Below are positions 50,012 through 58,930 of a stretch of 64,000 nucleotides of DNA, in pieces. Positions within the stretch are counted from its first letter, which is position 1; the number at the start of each line of letters is the position of its first letter. The position numbers and the translations under genes are program-made. The notes under the pieces were generated by a model that made no database searches, was not told the DNA's origin, and worked only from the letters and a program-made list of their open reading frames with translations. Where the stretch lies: contig CAXTSE010000001.1 of assembly GCA_964246985.1 (NCBI GenBank), positions 124,001-188,000 of the forward strand. Reading direction: 5' to 3'. This DNA comes from CAXTSE01 sp964246985 (GTDB lineage: Bacteria > Actinomycetota > Actinomycetes > Actinomycetales > Microbacteriaceae).

Positions 50012-51597
50012 ACCGAGACCGTCTCCTCGATACGCGGGAAGAGGGGCGCGACCGGCTGGGTGACGGCGCCCACGGGCAGCTGGCCCCAGGATCCGGCCGA
50101 CCGCACCGGCTGAGCGGCGAGGGCTCCGAGCCCGGCCGACTCGGCGCCGAGGGCTGTCCACAGCTTCTCGGTCGCCTTCGGCATGACCGGGCCGAGCAGC
50201 ACGGCGAGTGCGCGCAGGCCCTCGACGGCCGTGTAGAGCACGGTGCCGAGCCGCTCGCGCTGAGCGTCGTCCTTCGCGAGCACCCACGGAGCCTGATCGG
50301 TGATGTAGCCGTTCAGCTCGTCGACGATCGTCCAGGTGGCGGCGATCGACTCGTGGATCGCGAGACGCTCGATCGCCGCGTCGGCCGCGGCTGCGGCATC
50401 CGCCACCGCCGCCTGGATGCGGAGGTCGGCCTCGGAGGGAGCGCCCGGCTGCGGCACGATGCCGTCGAAGTACTTGCCGACCATCGCGACCACACGCGAG
50501 GCGAGGTTGCCGAAGCCGTTGGCGAGCTCGGCGTGGTAGCGGGCCGAGAGGTCCTCCCACGAGAACGAGCCGTCCTGCCCGAACGTGATCGCGCGGAGGA
50601 AGTAGTAGCGGAACGCGTCGGATCCGAAGGTGTCGGTGATCTGCTGCGGCGCGATGCCGGTGAGCTTCGACTTCGACATCTTCTCGCCGCCGACCAGCAG
50701 CCAGCCGTGGCCGAACACGCGACGCGGCACGGGGAGGCCCGCGGCCATGAGCATCGCCGGCCAGATCACCGCGTGGAAGCGGGCGATGTCCTTGCCGACG
50801 AGCTGGACGGCCGGCCAGCGACGGCGGAACGTCTCGGTGTCGTCGCCGTAGCCGATGGCCGAGATGTAGTTGAGCAGCGCGTCGAACCAGACGTAGACGA
50901 CGTGCGTCTCATCCCACGGCACCTTGATGCCCCAGTCGAAGCTCGAGCGCGAGATGGAGAGGTCGTCGAGGCCCTGACGCACGAACGAGATGATCTCGTT
51001 GCGGACGCTCTCGGGCTGGATGAAGTCGGGCTGGCGCTCGTAGAGGGCGAGCAGGTCGGCCGCGAAGTCGCTCATGCGGAAGAAGTAGTTCTTCTCCTTG
51101 AGGATCTCGACAGGGCGCGAGTGGATCTTGCAGAGCTTCTGACCGGCGAAGTCGCCGTCGGGCGTCTCCATCAGGTCGTCGAGCTGCTTGTACTCCTCGC
51201 AGCCGACGCAGTAGTAGCCCTCGTAGACGCCCTCGTAGATGTGGCCGTCGTCGTAGAGCTGCTGGAGGAACTTCGCGACCGCCACCTCGTGCCGGCGGTC
51301 GGTGGTGCGGATGAAGTCGTCGTTGGCGATGTCGATCGTCTCGAGCAGAGGCTTCCATGCCGACTCGACCAGCGCGTCCGCCCAGGCCTGCGGCGTGGTG
51401 TCGTTGGCGATGGCCGTGCGCAGGATCTTCTGTCCGTGCTCGTCGGTGCCGGTGAGCAGCCAGGTGTCGTCACCGGCCTGACGGTGCCAGCGGGCCAGCA
51501 CGTCGGCTGCCACCTCCGTGTAGGCGTGGCCGATGTGCGGGACGTCGTTGACGTAGAAGATCGGCGTCGCGATGTAGAACGGTTCTGACGACGACAT
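50008..51597 (-). CDS. metG: Methionyl-tRNA synthetase
   Basis: 529 residues, the short form without a C-terminal tRNA-binding domain. Class I motifs PHIGHAYTEV and GEKMSKSKL; the connective peptide has one CxxC-type knuckle (CVGCEEYK ... CKIH) for zinc. TAGACT (51605-51610) ends seven bases before ATG 51597, a leaderless start. First gene of metG-tatD-ksgA-ispE, whose first three members are linked by GTGA overlaps. Confidence 0.96.
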   Translation of the reverse strand: MSSSEPFYIATPIFYVNDVPHIGHAYTEVAADVLARWHRQAGDDTWLLTGTDEHGQKILRTAIANDTTPQAWADALVESAWKPLLETIDIANDDFIRTTDRRHEVAVAKFLQQLYDDGHIYEGVYEGYYCVGCEEYKQLDDLMETPDGDFAGQKLCKIHSRPVEILKEKNYFFRMSDFAADLLALYERQPDFIQPESVRNEIISFVRQGLDDLSISRSSFDWGIKVPWDETHVVYVWFDALLNYISAIGYGDDTETFRRRWPAVQLVGKDIARFHAVIWPAMLMAAGLPVPRRVFGHGWLLVGGEKMSKSKLTGIAPQQITDTFGSDAFRYYFLRAITFGQDGSFSWEDLSARYHAELANGFGNLASRVVAMVGKYFDGIVPQPGAPSEADLRIQAAVADAAAAADAAIERLAIHESIAATWTIVDELNGYITDQAPWVLAKDDAQRERLGTVLYTAVEGLRALAVLLGPVMPKATEKLWTALGAESAGLGALAAQPVRSAGSWGQLPVGAVTQPVAPLFPRIEETVSV

Positions 51598-51666
51598 GTC
51601 CTGAAGTCTACCGAGCGGGTCGGAGTGTTACCGGCGGCTCCCAGGAAGCCGTCCTAGCGTCGACGG

Positions 51667-52263
51667 ATGAGAATCAGAGCAGAACTCATTCCGGTGGTCG
51701 CGGGTCTCGCACTGCTGTCACTGGCCGGCTGCACGGCGTCGCCGTCATCGTCACCGAGCTCGACAGCCCCGACCTCGTCGTCGCCCTCGCCCTCACCTGC
51801 CGCCGACCTCGCGCTTCCCGGCAACGGCAGCGGCGCGTGCGTCGACCCCGCCGCGGGGCGTGCGCTCTTCACCTTCCCTCTCACCAATACCGGTGCGGGG
51901 GATGCCACCCTGACGGGCGCGACAGGCGGCCGGATGGCGGGCCTCGACCTCACGGGCTACTGGATAACGCGGCCCGGCCCGATGGACGACGCCATCGCCG
52001 TCTACGACGATCCGCCGGCGGAGGGCCTGCTCCCCGGCTGGACGGACCGCGGCGAGATCGACGGCGCGACGGTCTCAGCCGGAGAGACGGTCACGGTCGT
52101 GGTCGAGGCCGCGCTGACCGAGGGCGCGGAGCGGGGCGGCGTGAGCGACATCGCGATCGCATGGGCCGATGCCGCCGGGTCGGGCTCGGTGACGGTGACC
52201 GGCGCGTTCGGCTTCGCCCCGATCGGGGTGACGCCTACGCCGTGCGAGGTGCCGACGGCCTAG
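51667..52263 (+). CDS. Lipoprotein, unknown
   Basis: 198 residues. Lipobox LAGC with Cys22, then a Ser/Pro/Thr linker (about 24-46), then a beta-rich domain (GRALFTFPLTNTGAGDATLTGA, AGETVTVVVEAALTEG, GSVTVTGAFGF) with one Cys pair (ACVD and PCEV). The pattern resembles small Ig-like surface lipoproteins. TAGCGT (51655-51660) ends six bases before the ATG. It is divergent from metG. Its stop shares CTAG with rsmI. Confidence 0.75.
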   Translation: MRIRAELIPVVAGLALLSLAGCTASPSSSPSSTAPTSSSPSPSPAADLALPGNGSGACVDPAAGRALFTFPLTNTGAGDATLTGATGGRMAGLDLTGYWITRPGPMDDAIAVYDDPPAEGLLPGWTDRGEIDGATVSAGETVTVVVEAALTEGAERGGVSDIAIAWADAAGSGSVTVTGAFGFAPIGVTPTPCEVPTA

Positions 52264-53072
52264 CGCCTGCTCTGCAGCGCCGCCTCGTAGAGCTCGCGTC
52301 GCGACAGCCCGGTGTGCTCGGCCACCTCGGCCGAGGCGTCCTTGAGCCGGGTGCCGGACGCGACGAGGGCCTCGACGCGCGCGACGCCGTCCTCGAGCGA
52401 CGCGCTCGCGGGGGCGGCCCCCTCGACGACCAGCACGATCTCGCCGCGGGCGCCCTCGGCGAAGTGCTCGGCGACCTCGGTCGCGGTGCCGCGGACGACC
52501 TCCTCGTAGAGCTTGGTGAGCTCACGGCAGACGGCCACCCGCCGGTCGGCGCCCATCGCCTCGGCGACGTCGGCGAGCGCCTCGGCGATGCGATGCGGCG
52601 ACTCGAAGAACACCAGCGTGCGCGGTTCGGATGCGAGGGCGCGCAGCGCGGGAAGCCTCCCCTTCCGCGGCAGGAACCCCTCGAACGCGAAGCGGTCGGT
52701 CGGCAGGCCGCTGACCGCGAGTGCCATGAGGACGGCGCTCGGTCCGGGGAGAGCGGAGACGGTGACGCCCGCCGCGATGGCGGCCTCCACCAGCGGGAAG
52801 CCGGGGTCGCTCACGGTGGGCATGCCCGCATCCGACAGCACCAGCACGTCGGTCTCGCGAGCGAGCTCGACGATCTCCGCGGCCTTCGCCCTCTCGTTGT
52901 GCTCGTGCAGCGCGATCAGGCGCGGCCGGTTCTCGACGCCCAGCGCGCGCATCAGCTGGATCGTCGTGCGGGTGTCCTCGGCCGCCACCACCTCGGCGTT
53001 GCCGAGCGCCTCGATCAGCCGCCGGGAGGCGTCGCCCAGGTTGCCGATGGGCGTGGCGGCGAGCAGGAGCAT
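52260..53072 (-). CDS. rsmI: 16S rRNA (cytidine1402-2'-O)-methyltransferase
   Basis: 270 residues, tetrapyrrole-methylase fold. 2'-O-methylates C1402 in the decoding centre. N-terminal LLLAATPIGNLGDASRRLIEAL, the SAM-binding VLSDAGMPTVSDPGFPLV, and ALPGPSAVLMALAVSGLP are diagnostic. ATG 53072 is used because the upstream in-frame ATG lies inside the divergent mannosyltransferase promoter. Divergent rsmI/pmt is conserved across actinobacteria. Confidence 0.95.
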   Translation of the reverse strand: MLLLAATPIGNLGDASRRLIEALGNAEVVAAEDTRTTIQLMRALGVENRPRLIALHEHNERAKAAEIVELARETDVLVLSDAGMPTVSDPGFPLVEAAIAAGVTVSALPGPSAVLMALAVSGLPTDRFAFEGFLPRKGRLPALRALASEPRTLVFFESPHRIAEALADVAEAMGADRRVAVCRELTKLYEEVVRGTATEVAEHFAEGARGEIVLVVEGAAPASASLEDGVARVEALVASGTRLKDASAEVAEHTGLSRRELYEAALQSRR

Positions 53073-53097
53073 CTGCCCATTCTCGTAGCATGAGCGG

Positions 53098-54654
53098 GTG
53101 ACGGGTCGCCTGCAGCGGTATCTCGGCCCGCTGAGCACGATCATCGTCCTGCTGGTGGCCGCGGCCTCCCGCCTCCTCGGGCTCGGCTACCCGCACGAGC
53201 TGGTCTTCGACGAGACGTACTACGTCAAGGACGCCTACACGCTGCTGAACCTCGGCTACGAGGGCTCATGGCCGGCCAACCCCAACGTCGCCTTCGATGC
53301 GGGGATGACGGAGGGCTGGCTCGCGAGTCCGCCCTCGTTCATCGCGCATCCGCCTGTGGGCAAGTGGATCATCGCGCTCGGCCTGAGCGTGTTCGGGGCG
53401 GGGAGCAGCTTCGGCTGGCGCATCGCGGTCGCGATCTGCGGCATCCTGCTCGTCGCCGTGGTGATGCTGCTGGCGCACCACCTGTTCCGCTCCCGTGTGC
53501 TCACGGCGATCGCGGGCGGCCTCATCGCGATCGACGGCAACGCGATCGTCATGAGCCGGGTCTCGCTGCTCGACACGATCCTCGCCCTGTTCGCGGCGAC
53601 GGGCGCCTATTTCGTGCTGCGCGACCGCACCGCGGTGCGCGAGCGGATCGACGACTGGGCCGCCGCCGCGACCTCCGAGCAGCGCGCGGGCTGGGGACCG
53701 GTGCTGTGGCGACGTCCGTGGCTGATCGCCGCCTCCGTCGCCTTCGGCCTCGCGGCGGGCGTGAAGTGGAGCGGGCTGTACTTCCTGGCGATCTTCGCGG
53801 TCTACGCGCTCGTGTCCGAGATCATCATGCGCCGCCAGGCGCGCATCGACGGCGAGGCGGGGATCGCGGGCTGGTGGCAGGGCGGGTTGCGGCAGGCGCC
53901 GGTCACCTTCCTGCTCACGGTGCCGCTCGCCCTCGGCGTCTACGTCGCCGGATGGACGGGCTGGTTCGTCACGCAGGGCGGCTACTACCGCCAGTGGGTG
54001 CAGCTGGGCGGCGAGGCCTGGACGGGCGCGCTCGGCTGGGTGCCCGTCACATTCCAGAACTGGTGGCACTACCAGGCGGCGATGTACGCGTACCACGTCG
54101 GCGAGAGCACCCCCCACAACTATCAGGCGAGCCCGCTGGGGTGGCTGCTGATGATCCGCCCGACCAGCATGTTCTACCGCGAGTACAGCGACGCGACCGC
54201 CGAGACGATCCTGGGGCTCGCGAACCCGCTGATCTGGTGGGCGGGTGCCGCGGCGCTCGTCTACCTCGTCTACCGGGTCGTCCGCCGCCTGATTCGGCGC
54301 CAGGCTGTCGGTGTCGAGGTGTTCATCCTCACGGGCATCGCCGCCGGCTACCTGCCGTGGCTCCTCTACCTGAACCGCACGGTGTTCACGTTCTACACGA
54401 TCGCCTTCGAGCCGTTCCTGATCCTGGCGCTCACCGCGGCCATCGGCGTGCTGCTCGGCCGCCGCGACCTCGATGGCAGAGACCACGTCGAGGCGGACGG
54501 GTTCCCCGAGCGGAGCGTCGTCGGCACCCGCGTCGTCGTGGTGTTCCTCGTCGCATGCGTCGTGCTCAGCATCTACTTCCTCCCGATGTGGACCGCGATG
54601 AACGTGCCCACCTGGTACCTCAAGAGCCACTGGTGGTTCCCGAGCTGGATCTGA
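53098..54654 (+). CDS. pmt: Protein O-mannosyltransferase (PMT, GT39)
   Basis: 518 residues, GT-C membrane protein. Transfers mannose from polyprenyl-phosphate-mannose to Ser/Thr of exported proteins. Catalytic Asp38-Glu39 in VFDETYYVKDAYTLL, WLASPPSFIAHPPVGKWIIALG in loop 1, and the C-terminal NRTVFTFYTIAFEPFLILAL. TAGCAT (53086-53091) ends six bases before GTG 53098. Homologue by context and motifs of M. tuberculosis Rv1002c. Substrates may include the lipoproteins nearby, whose linkers are Ser/Thr/Pro-rich. Confidence 0.94.
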   Translation: MTGRLQRYLGPLSTIIVLLVAAASRLLGLGYPHELVFDETYYVKDAYTLLNLGYEGSWPANPNVAFDAGMTEGWLASPPSFIAHPPVGKWIIALGLSVFGAGSSFGWRIAVAICGILLVAVVMLLAHHLFRSRVLTAIAGGLIAIDGNAIVMSRVSLLDTILALFAATGAYFVLRDRTAVRERIDDWAAAATSEQRAGWGPVLWRRPWLIAASVAFGLAAGVKWSGLYFLAIFAVYALVSEIIMRRQARIDGEAGIAGWWQGGLRQAPVTFLLTVPLALGVYVAGWTGWFVTQGGYYRQWVQLGGEAWTGALGWVPVTFQNWWHYQAAMYAYHVGESTPHNYQASPLGWLLMIRPTSMFYREYSDATAETILGLANPLIWWAGAAALVYLVYRVVRRLIRRQAVGVEVFILTGIAAGYLPWLLYLNRTVFTFYTIAFEPFLILALTAAIGVLLGRRDLDGRDHVEADGFPERSVVGTRVVVVFLVACVVLSIYFLPMWTAMNVPTWYLKSHWWFPSWI

Positions 54655-54756
54655 GGCGCCCCGACGTCCACGTCATCCCCGAGACGGATACCGCGCGGCT
54701 CGAATCATCCGGGCGGGCGACGAGGGACGCAGAGCTCTCGACCTAGCGTTGCGAGC

Positions 54757-55863
54757 ATGTACGCCGGAGCCACACTGCACGTCGACCCCGGCGCGATCGC
54801 CGCCAACACGCGAACCCTCGCGGCGTCGACGCGCGCCCGCGTGATGGCGGTGGTCAAGGCCGACGGCTTCGGCCACGGCGACGCGGCCCTCACCGCCCTC
54901 GCGAACGGCGCCACCTGGCTCGGCGTCACGAGCATCGACGAGGCCCTACCGGTGCGATGGCGGGGCATCGACGCGCCGATGCTGAGCTGGCTCAACCCGA
55001 TCGACGCCGACTTCGCGTCGGCGATCAGGCATGGGATCGACGTGGCGGTCCCCAGCGTGCAGCACCTGGCCGCGGTGCGGGCAGCCGCGATCGCGCTGGG
55101 CCGACCCGCGCGCATCCATCTGCACCTCGACACCGGCCTCGCCCGCGACGGCGCAGACCGCCGCGAGTGGGCGACGCTCTGCGAGCACGCCCGGCTGGGC
55201 GAGGCGGCGGGCGACCTGCGCGTGGTCGGGGTCATGAGCCACCTGGCGCGCGCCGACGAGCCAGGCGACCCGATGACCCGCCGCCAGACGATGCTGTTCG
55301 AGAACGCCGTCCGGGTCGCCCGGCATCGCGGGCTCTCCCCCCGGCTGCTGCACCTCGCCGCGACGGCGGCGACGCTCACGGCGCCGGCGACCCACTTCGA
55401 CCTGGTGCGCGTGGGCGCCGGCCTCTACGGCATCGACCCGTCGCACTCGACCGAGCTGCGCGGTGCCATGCGGCTCACCGCGCCCGTCGCGTCGGTGCGC
55501 GACGTGCCGGCCGGCACCGGCGTGGGGTACGGGCTCACCTACCGCACCTCGCACCGCACGCGGCTCGCGCTGCTGCCCCTCGGGTACGCCGACGGGATCC
55601 CCCGCGGCCTCGGGCCCGATGCATCGGTGCTGCTGAACGGGCGCCGGGCCCCGATCGTGGGCGCTATCTCGATGGACCAGCTGGTGCTCGACGTGGGTGA
55701 GCACCCCGTGTCGGCCGGCGACTCGGCCACGCTCTTCGGGGCGGGGGACTCCGGCGAGCCGACGCTGGCCGAGTGGGCCGGCTGGGCGGGCACCATCGAA
55801 CACGAGATCGTGACCCGGATCGGGCCTCGCGTCAGCCGCGACCGGGTCGGGAGCGCCGCGTGA
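54757..55863 (+). CDS. alr: Alanine racemase
   Basis: 368 residues, PLP enzyme making D-Ala for peptidoglycan. PLP-lysine Lys34 in VVKADGFGHG, the catalytic Tyr258 in GVGYGLTYRT, and the Arg of HLDTGLARDG. TAGCGT (54744-54749) ends seven bases before ATG 54757, a leaderless start. The stop overlaps the ddl GTG (GTGA), so racemase and ligase are made together. Confidence 0.94.
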   Translation: MYAGATLHVDPGAIAANTRTLAASTRARVMAVVKADGFGHGDAALTALANGATWLGVTSIDEALPVRWRGIDAPMLSWLNPIDADFASAIRHGIDVAVPSVQHLAAVRAAAIALGRPARIHLHLDTGLARDGADRREWATLCEHARLGEAAGDLRVVGVMSHLARADEPGDPMTRRQTMLFENAVRVARHRGLSPRLLHLAATAATLTAPATHFDLVRVGAGLYGIDPSHSTELRGAMRLTAPVASVRDVPAGTGVGYGLTYRTSHRTRLALLPLGYADGIPRGLGPDASVLLNGRRAPIVGAISMDQLVLDVGEHPVSAGDSATLFGAGDSGEPTLAEWAGWAGTIEHEIVTRIGPRVSRDRVGSAA

Positions 55864-56858
55864 GCGTGGTCACCGACCTGCTGACCGTGGTCGTGATCGG
55901 CGGCGGCACGAGCAGCGAGCACGACGTGTCGCGGGCCTCGGCGCGTGCGATCGCGGGCGCGCTCGGTCGGGACCGGTACGACGTGATCGAGCTGGTGATC
56001 CGACCCGACGGGTCGTGGGCGAGCGCCGCGGGCGGACCGCTGGCGGACGATCTGGCCGACGCGGTGCGCATCCTGCAGAACGCCGACGTCGTCATCCCCG
56101 CCCTGCACGGTCCTCACGGCGAGGACGGCACGATCGCCGCCCTGCTCGACCTCGTCGGGGTGCCCTACGTCGGCTCGGGTGTCGCCGCGGGCGCGGCGGC
56201 CATGGACAAGGGACTGACGAAGCTCCTGGCACGCGAGGCGGGCATCGCGGTGGCGGACGGCATCCGCGTGACGAGCGGTGACGACCCTCGGCTCGACGTC
56301 GTCGCGCTTCCCGCGGTCGTGAAGCCGGCCCGCGCTGGATCGAGCCACGGGGTGGCCATGGCCGTCGGCCGCACCGCGCTCGCGTCGGCCGTCGAGGCGG
56401 CGCTCGCGTTCGACATCTCGGTGCTGGTCGAGCACGCGGTGGTCGGACGCGAGGTGGATGTGGCCGTCCTCGAGCACCCGGACGGCTCGCTCACCTGCGC
56501 GCCCGCGCTCGAGATCGTGGTGCCGGCCGGCGAGGTGTTCGACGCGGCCGGCAAGTACGAGCGCGAGCCGGACTTCCGGGTGCCGGCCGACCTGCCGAGC
56601 CGCGTCGCCGAGCAGCTCGCCGACGCGGCGCGCACGATGTTCCGCGCGCTCGGCTGCCGCGGGCTGGCGCGCGTCGACCTCTTCGTCACCGCGGACGGCA
56701 TCGTGCTGAACGAGGTGAACACCTTCCCCGGCTTCACCGCGCGCTCGCAGGTGCCGCGCATGTTCGCAGCTGCGGGGGTCGCGTATCCCCAGTTGCTCGA
56801 TGCGCTCATCGCCACCGCCCTCGCCTCGGGACGCGGGAGCCGCATCCGTCGTCGCTGA
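55860..56858 (+). CDS. ddl: D-alanine--D-alanine ligase
   Basis: 332 residues, ATP-grasp fold. Starts VVVIGGGTSSEHDVSRASARA; substrate loop ALHGPHGEDGTI; ATP-grasp PAVVKPARAGSSHGVAMAV; metal site FLVT..GIVLNEVNTFPGFT. Lys232-Tyr233 in the omega loop (AAGKYEREP) marks D-Ala:D-Ala specificity, whereas D-lactate ligases (VanA type) lack that Tyr. So it is a housekeeping ligase and not a vancomycin-resistance gene. Coupled to alr. Confidence 0.93.
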   Translation: MSVVTDLLTVVVIGGGTSSEHDVSRASARAIAGALGRDRYDVIELVIRPDGSWASAAGGPLADDLADAVRILQNADVVIPALHGPHGEDGTIAALLDLVGVPYVGSGVAAGAAAMDKGLTKLLAREAGIAVADGIRVTSGDDPRLDVVALPAVVKPARAGSSHGVAMAVGRTALASAVEAALAFDISVLVEHAVVGREVDVAVLEHPDGSLTCAPALEIVVPAGEVFDAAGKYEREPDFRVPADLPSRVAEQLADAARTMFRALGCRGLARVDLFVTADGIVLNEVNTFPGFTARSQVPRMFAAAGVAYPQLLDALIATALASGRGSRIRRR

Positions 56859-56884
56859 GCGGCGTGTTACCTCCCGCAACGGCT

Positions 56885-56906
56885 CCCCGATTCCTCGGGA
56901 TCGGGG
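56885..56906. promoter_or_regulatory. Inverted repeat in the metY promoter
   Basis: CCCCGAT (56885-56891) and ATCGGGG (56900-56906) flank TCCTCGGG, just upstream of TAGCCT (56911-56916), the metY -10. The position fits a repressor site, such as a sulfur or methionine regulator; it cannot be a riboswitch because it precedes the transcript. Confidence 0.5.
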
Positions 56907-56922
56907 TGGGTAGCCTGGCAGC

Positions 56923-58257
56923 ATGCCAGACGCCGATCCCGAGAAGTCCACCCCCGACCGCGAATGGGGCTTCCGCACCCGCGCGATCCACGCCGGCAAC
57001 ATCCCCGACGCGGTGCACGGCGCACGCGCCCTCCCGATCTACCAGACGAGCGCCTTCGTCTTCGACGACACGGCGGATGCGGCGGCCCGCTTCGCCCTGC
57101 AGAAGTACGGCAACATCTACAGCCGCCTCGCCAACCCGACGGTAGCGAGCTTCGAGGAGCGCATCGCCTCGCTGGAGGGGGGCCTCGGGGCCGTCGCCAC
57201 GGCATCCGGTCTGGGCGCCGAGTTCATCACGTTCGCGTCGCTGGCGGGCGCAGGCGACCACATCGTGTCGAGCGCCAACCTCTACGGCGGCACGGTGACG
57301 CAGCTCGACGTGACGCTGCGGCGCTTCGGCGTCGACACGACGTTCGTGCGCTCCTCCGACCCGGCCGACTACGCCGCGGCGATCACCGACAAGACCAAGC
57401 TGATCTACGCCGAGACCGTGTCGAATCCGTCGGGAGAGATCGCCGACATCGAGGGCCTCGCCGACGTGGCGCACGCCCACCACCTGCCGCTGATCATCGA
57501 CGGCACGGTCGCCACCCCGTACCTGAACCGCCCGATCGAGTGGGGTGCCGACATCGTGATCCACTCGGCCACCAAGTTCCTCGGCGGCGCTGGTACGACC
57601 CTCGGCGGTGTCGTGGTCGAGAGCGGTCGCTTCCACTGGGCGAACGAGCGGTTCCCGCTCTTCGACGAGGCGGTGCCGCACTACGGCGGTCTCAACTGGC
57701 ACGGCAACTTCGGCGAGTACGCGTTCCTCACGCGCTTGCGCGCCGAGCAGCTGCGCGACATCGGCCCTGTGCTCTCGCCCCATTCGGCGTGGCTGCTGGC
57801 GACTGGCGTCGAGACGCTGCCGTTCCGCATGCAGGCGCACGTCGACAACGCCCGGATCCTCGCGGAGTGGCTGGACGCCGACCCGCGCGTGGAGTTCGTC
57901 AACTGGGCGGGCCTTCCCGCGCATCCGCACCACGAGCGCGCCGCCAAGTACCTGCCGAAGGGGCCGGGCTCGGTCTTCAGCTTCGGCGTGAAGGGCTCGG
58001 CGACGCGCGACAGCCGCAGTGTCGGCCAGACGTTCATCGAGAGCGTCGACCTGGCGAGCCACCTCGCCAACATCGGCGACGCGAAGACGCTGGTGATCCA
58101 TCCGGCCTCGACGACGCACGCGCAGCTGAGCACCGAGCAGCTGGAGCACGCGGGCGTGCTGCCGGGGCTCGTGCGGCTGAGCGTCGGCATCGAGGACCCG
58201 GAGGACATCATCGCCGACCTCGACCAAGCGCTGGCCGCCGCCGTGAAGGGAGAATAG
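56923..58257 (+). CDS. metY: O-acetylhomoserine/O-acetylserine sulfhydrylase
   Basis: 444 residues, PLP enzyme of the Cys/Met gamma family. Makes homocysteine from O-acetylhomoserine and sulfide. PLP-lysine Lys218 in HSATKFLGG; GFRTRAIHAGNIPD and SRLANPTVASFEERIASLEGG at the N-terminus; GLPAHPHHERAAKYL near 330 is characteristic of MetY. TAGCCT ends six bases before ATG 56923, and the inverted repeat at 56885 probably controls it. The next gene follows 4 bases after the stop. Confidence 0.94.
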   Translation: MPDADPEKSTPDREWGFRTRAIHAGNIPDAVHGARALPIYQTSAFVFDDTADAAARFALQKYGNIYSRLANPTVASFEERIASLEGGLGAVATASGLGAEFITFASLAGAGDHIVSSANLYGGTVTQLDVTLRRFGVDTTFVRSSDPADYAAAITDKTKLIYAETVSNPSGEIADIEGLADVAHAHHLPLIIDGTVATPYLNRPIEWGADIVIHSATKFLGGAGTTLGGVVVESGRFHWANERFPLFDEAVPHYGGLNWHGNFGEYAFLTRLRAEQLRDIGPVLSPHSAWLLATGVETLPFRMQAHVDNARILAEWLDADPRVEFVNWAGLPAHPHHERAAKYLPKGPGSVFSFGVKGSATRDSRSVGQTFIESVDLASHLANIGDAKTLVIHPASTTHAQLSTEQLEHAGVLPGLVRLSVGIEDPEDIIADLDQALAAAVKGE

Positions 58258-58261
58258 GCGC

Positions 58262-58873
58262 ATGTCCCTTGCTACCGAGGTCTCGACCGGCTCGGCCGGC
58301 TCGACCGACGACTCGACCGAGACCGTGCAGCTCTCGAACGGTCTCACCTGCGAGATGCCTGCCGACTCGCCGCTGGCGAAGTTGCTGCGCTCGAACCGCA
58401 CCTGGGTCGGGCCGAGCGCGAAGGAGCGGCTGAAGATCCTGCGTGCCGCGAAGAGCGTCGCGATCGTGGGGGCGTCGCCGAATGCCGCGCGGTCGAGCTA
58501 CTTCGTGGCGACCTACCTGCAGCAGTCGAGCGACTACGACCTCTACTTCGTGAACCCCAACGCCGAGACGATCCTGGGGCAGCCCGTCTACAGGTCGCTC
58601 GCCGACCTGCCCGTGGTGCCCGACATCGTGGATGTGTTCCGCAAGGGCAGCGACATCCCGTCGGTCATCGACGATGTGCTCGCCATCGGGGCGAAGACGG
58701 TGTGGGTGCAGCTCGGCATCTGGAACCAGGATGCGGCGATCTACGGCGAGTCGAAGGGCCTGACGGTCGTGATGGACCGCTGCATCAAGGTGGAGCACGC
58801 ACGCTTCAACGGCGGCCTGCACCTGCTGGGCTTCGACACCGGGCAGATCTCGTCGCGGAAGACGATCCGCTAG
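58262..58873 (+). CDS. CoA-binding protein (YccU/COG1832 family)
   Basis: 203 residues. Rossmann CoA-binding domain: AKSVAIVGASPNAARSSYFVATYL, YFVNPNAETILGQPVYRSL, VDVFRKGSDIPSVIDD and a late Cys in DRCIKVEHARF. Role unknown; it often follows metY. ATG 58262 is four bases after the metY stop with GGAG upstream. Residues about 6-21 (EVSTGSAGSTDDSTET) are encoded by a repeat, giving an N-terminal extension over relatives that begin close to the SNGLT block. Confidence 0.88.
   Translation: MSLATEVSTGSAGSTDDSTETVQLSNGLTCEMPADSPLAKLLRSNRTWVGPSAKERLKILRAAKSVAIVGASPNAARSSYFVATYLQQSSDYDLYFVNPNAETILGQPVYRSLADLPVVPDIVDVFRKGSDIPSVIDDVLAIGAKTVWVQLGIWNQDAAIYGESKGLTVVMDRCIKVEHARFNGGLHLLGFDTGQISSRKTIR
58279..58324. 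repeat. Palindromic repeat inside the CoA-binding-protein N-terminus
   Basis: GGTCTCG (58279-58285) and CGAGACC (58318-58324) are exact arms around a CTCGACCGGC-rich core. The word GGTCTCGAC links it to the intergenic elements at 2011, 5704 and 12488. It is translated in frame. Confidence 0.6.
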
Positions 58874-58930
58874 CTGCCCAACATCGAGGCATCGCAGCTC
58901 ACGCCGCCGCACGGTCACGCTGCCGCCAGG

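Noticed and set aside
54757..56858. Vancomycin-resistance type racemase/ligase pair
   Set aside because: The ligase keeps Lys232-Tyr233 of D-Ala:D-Ala ligases, and no vanH, vanX or two-component genes are present.
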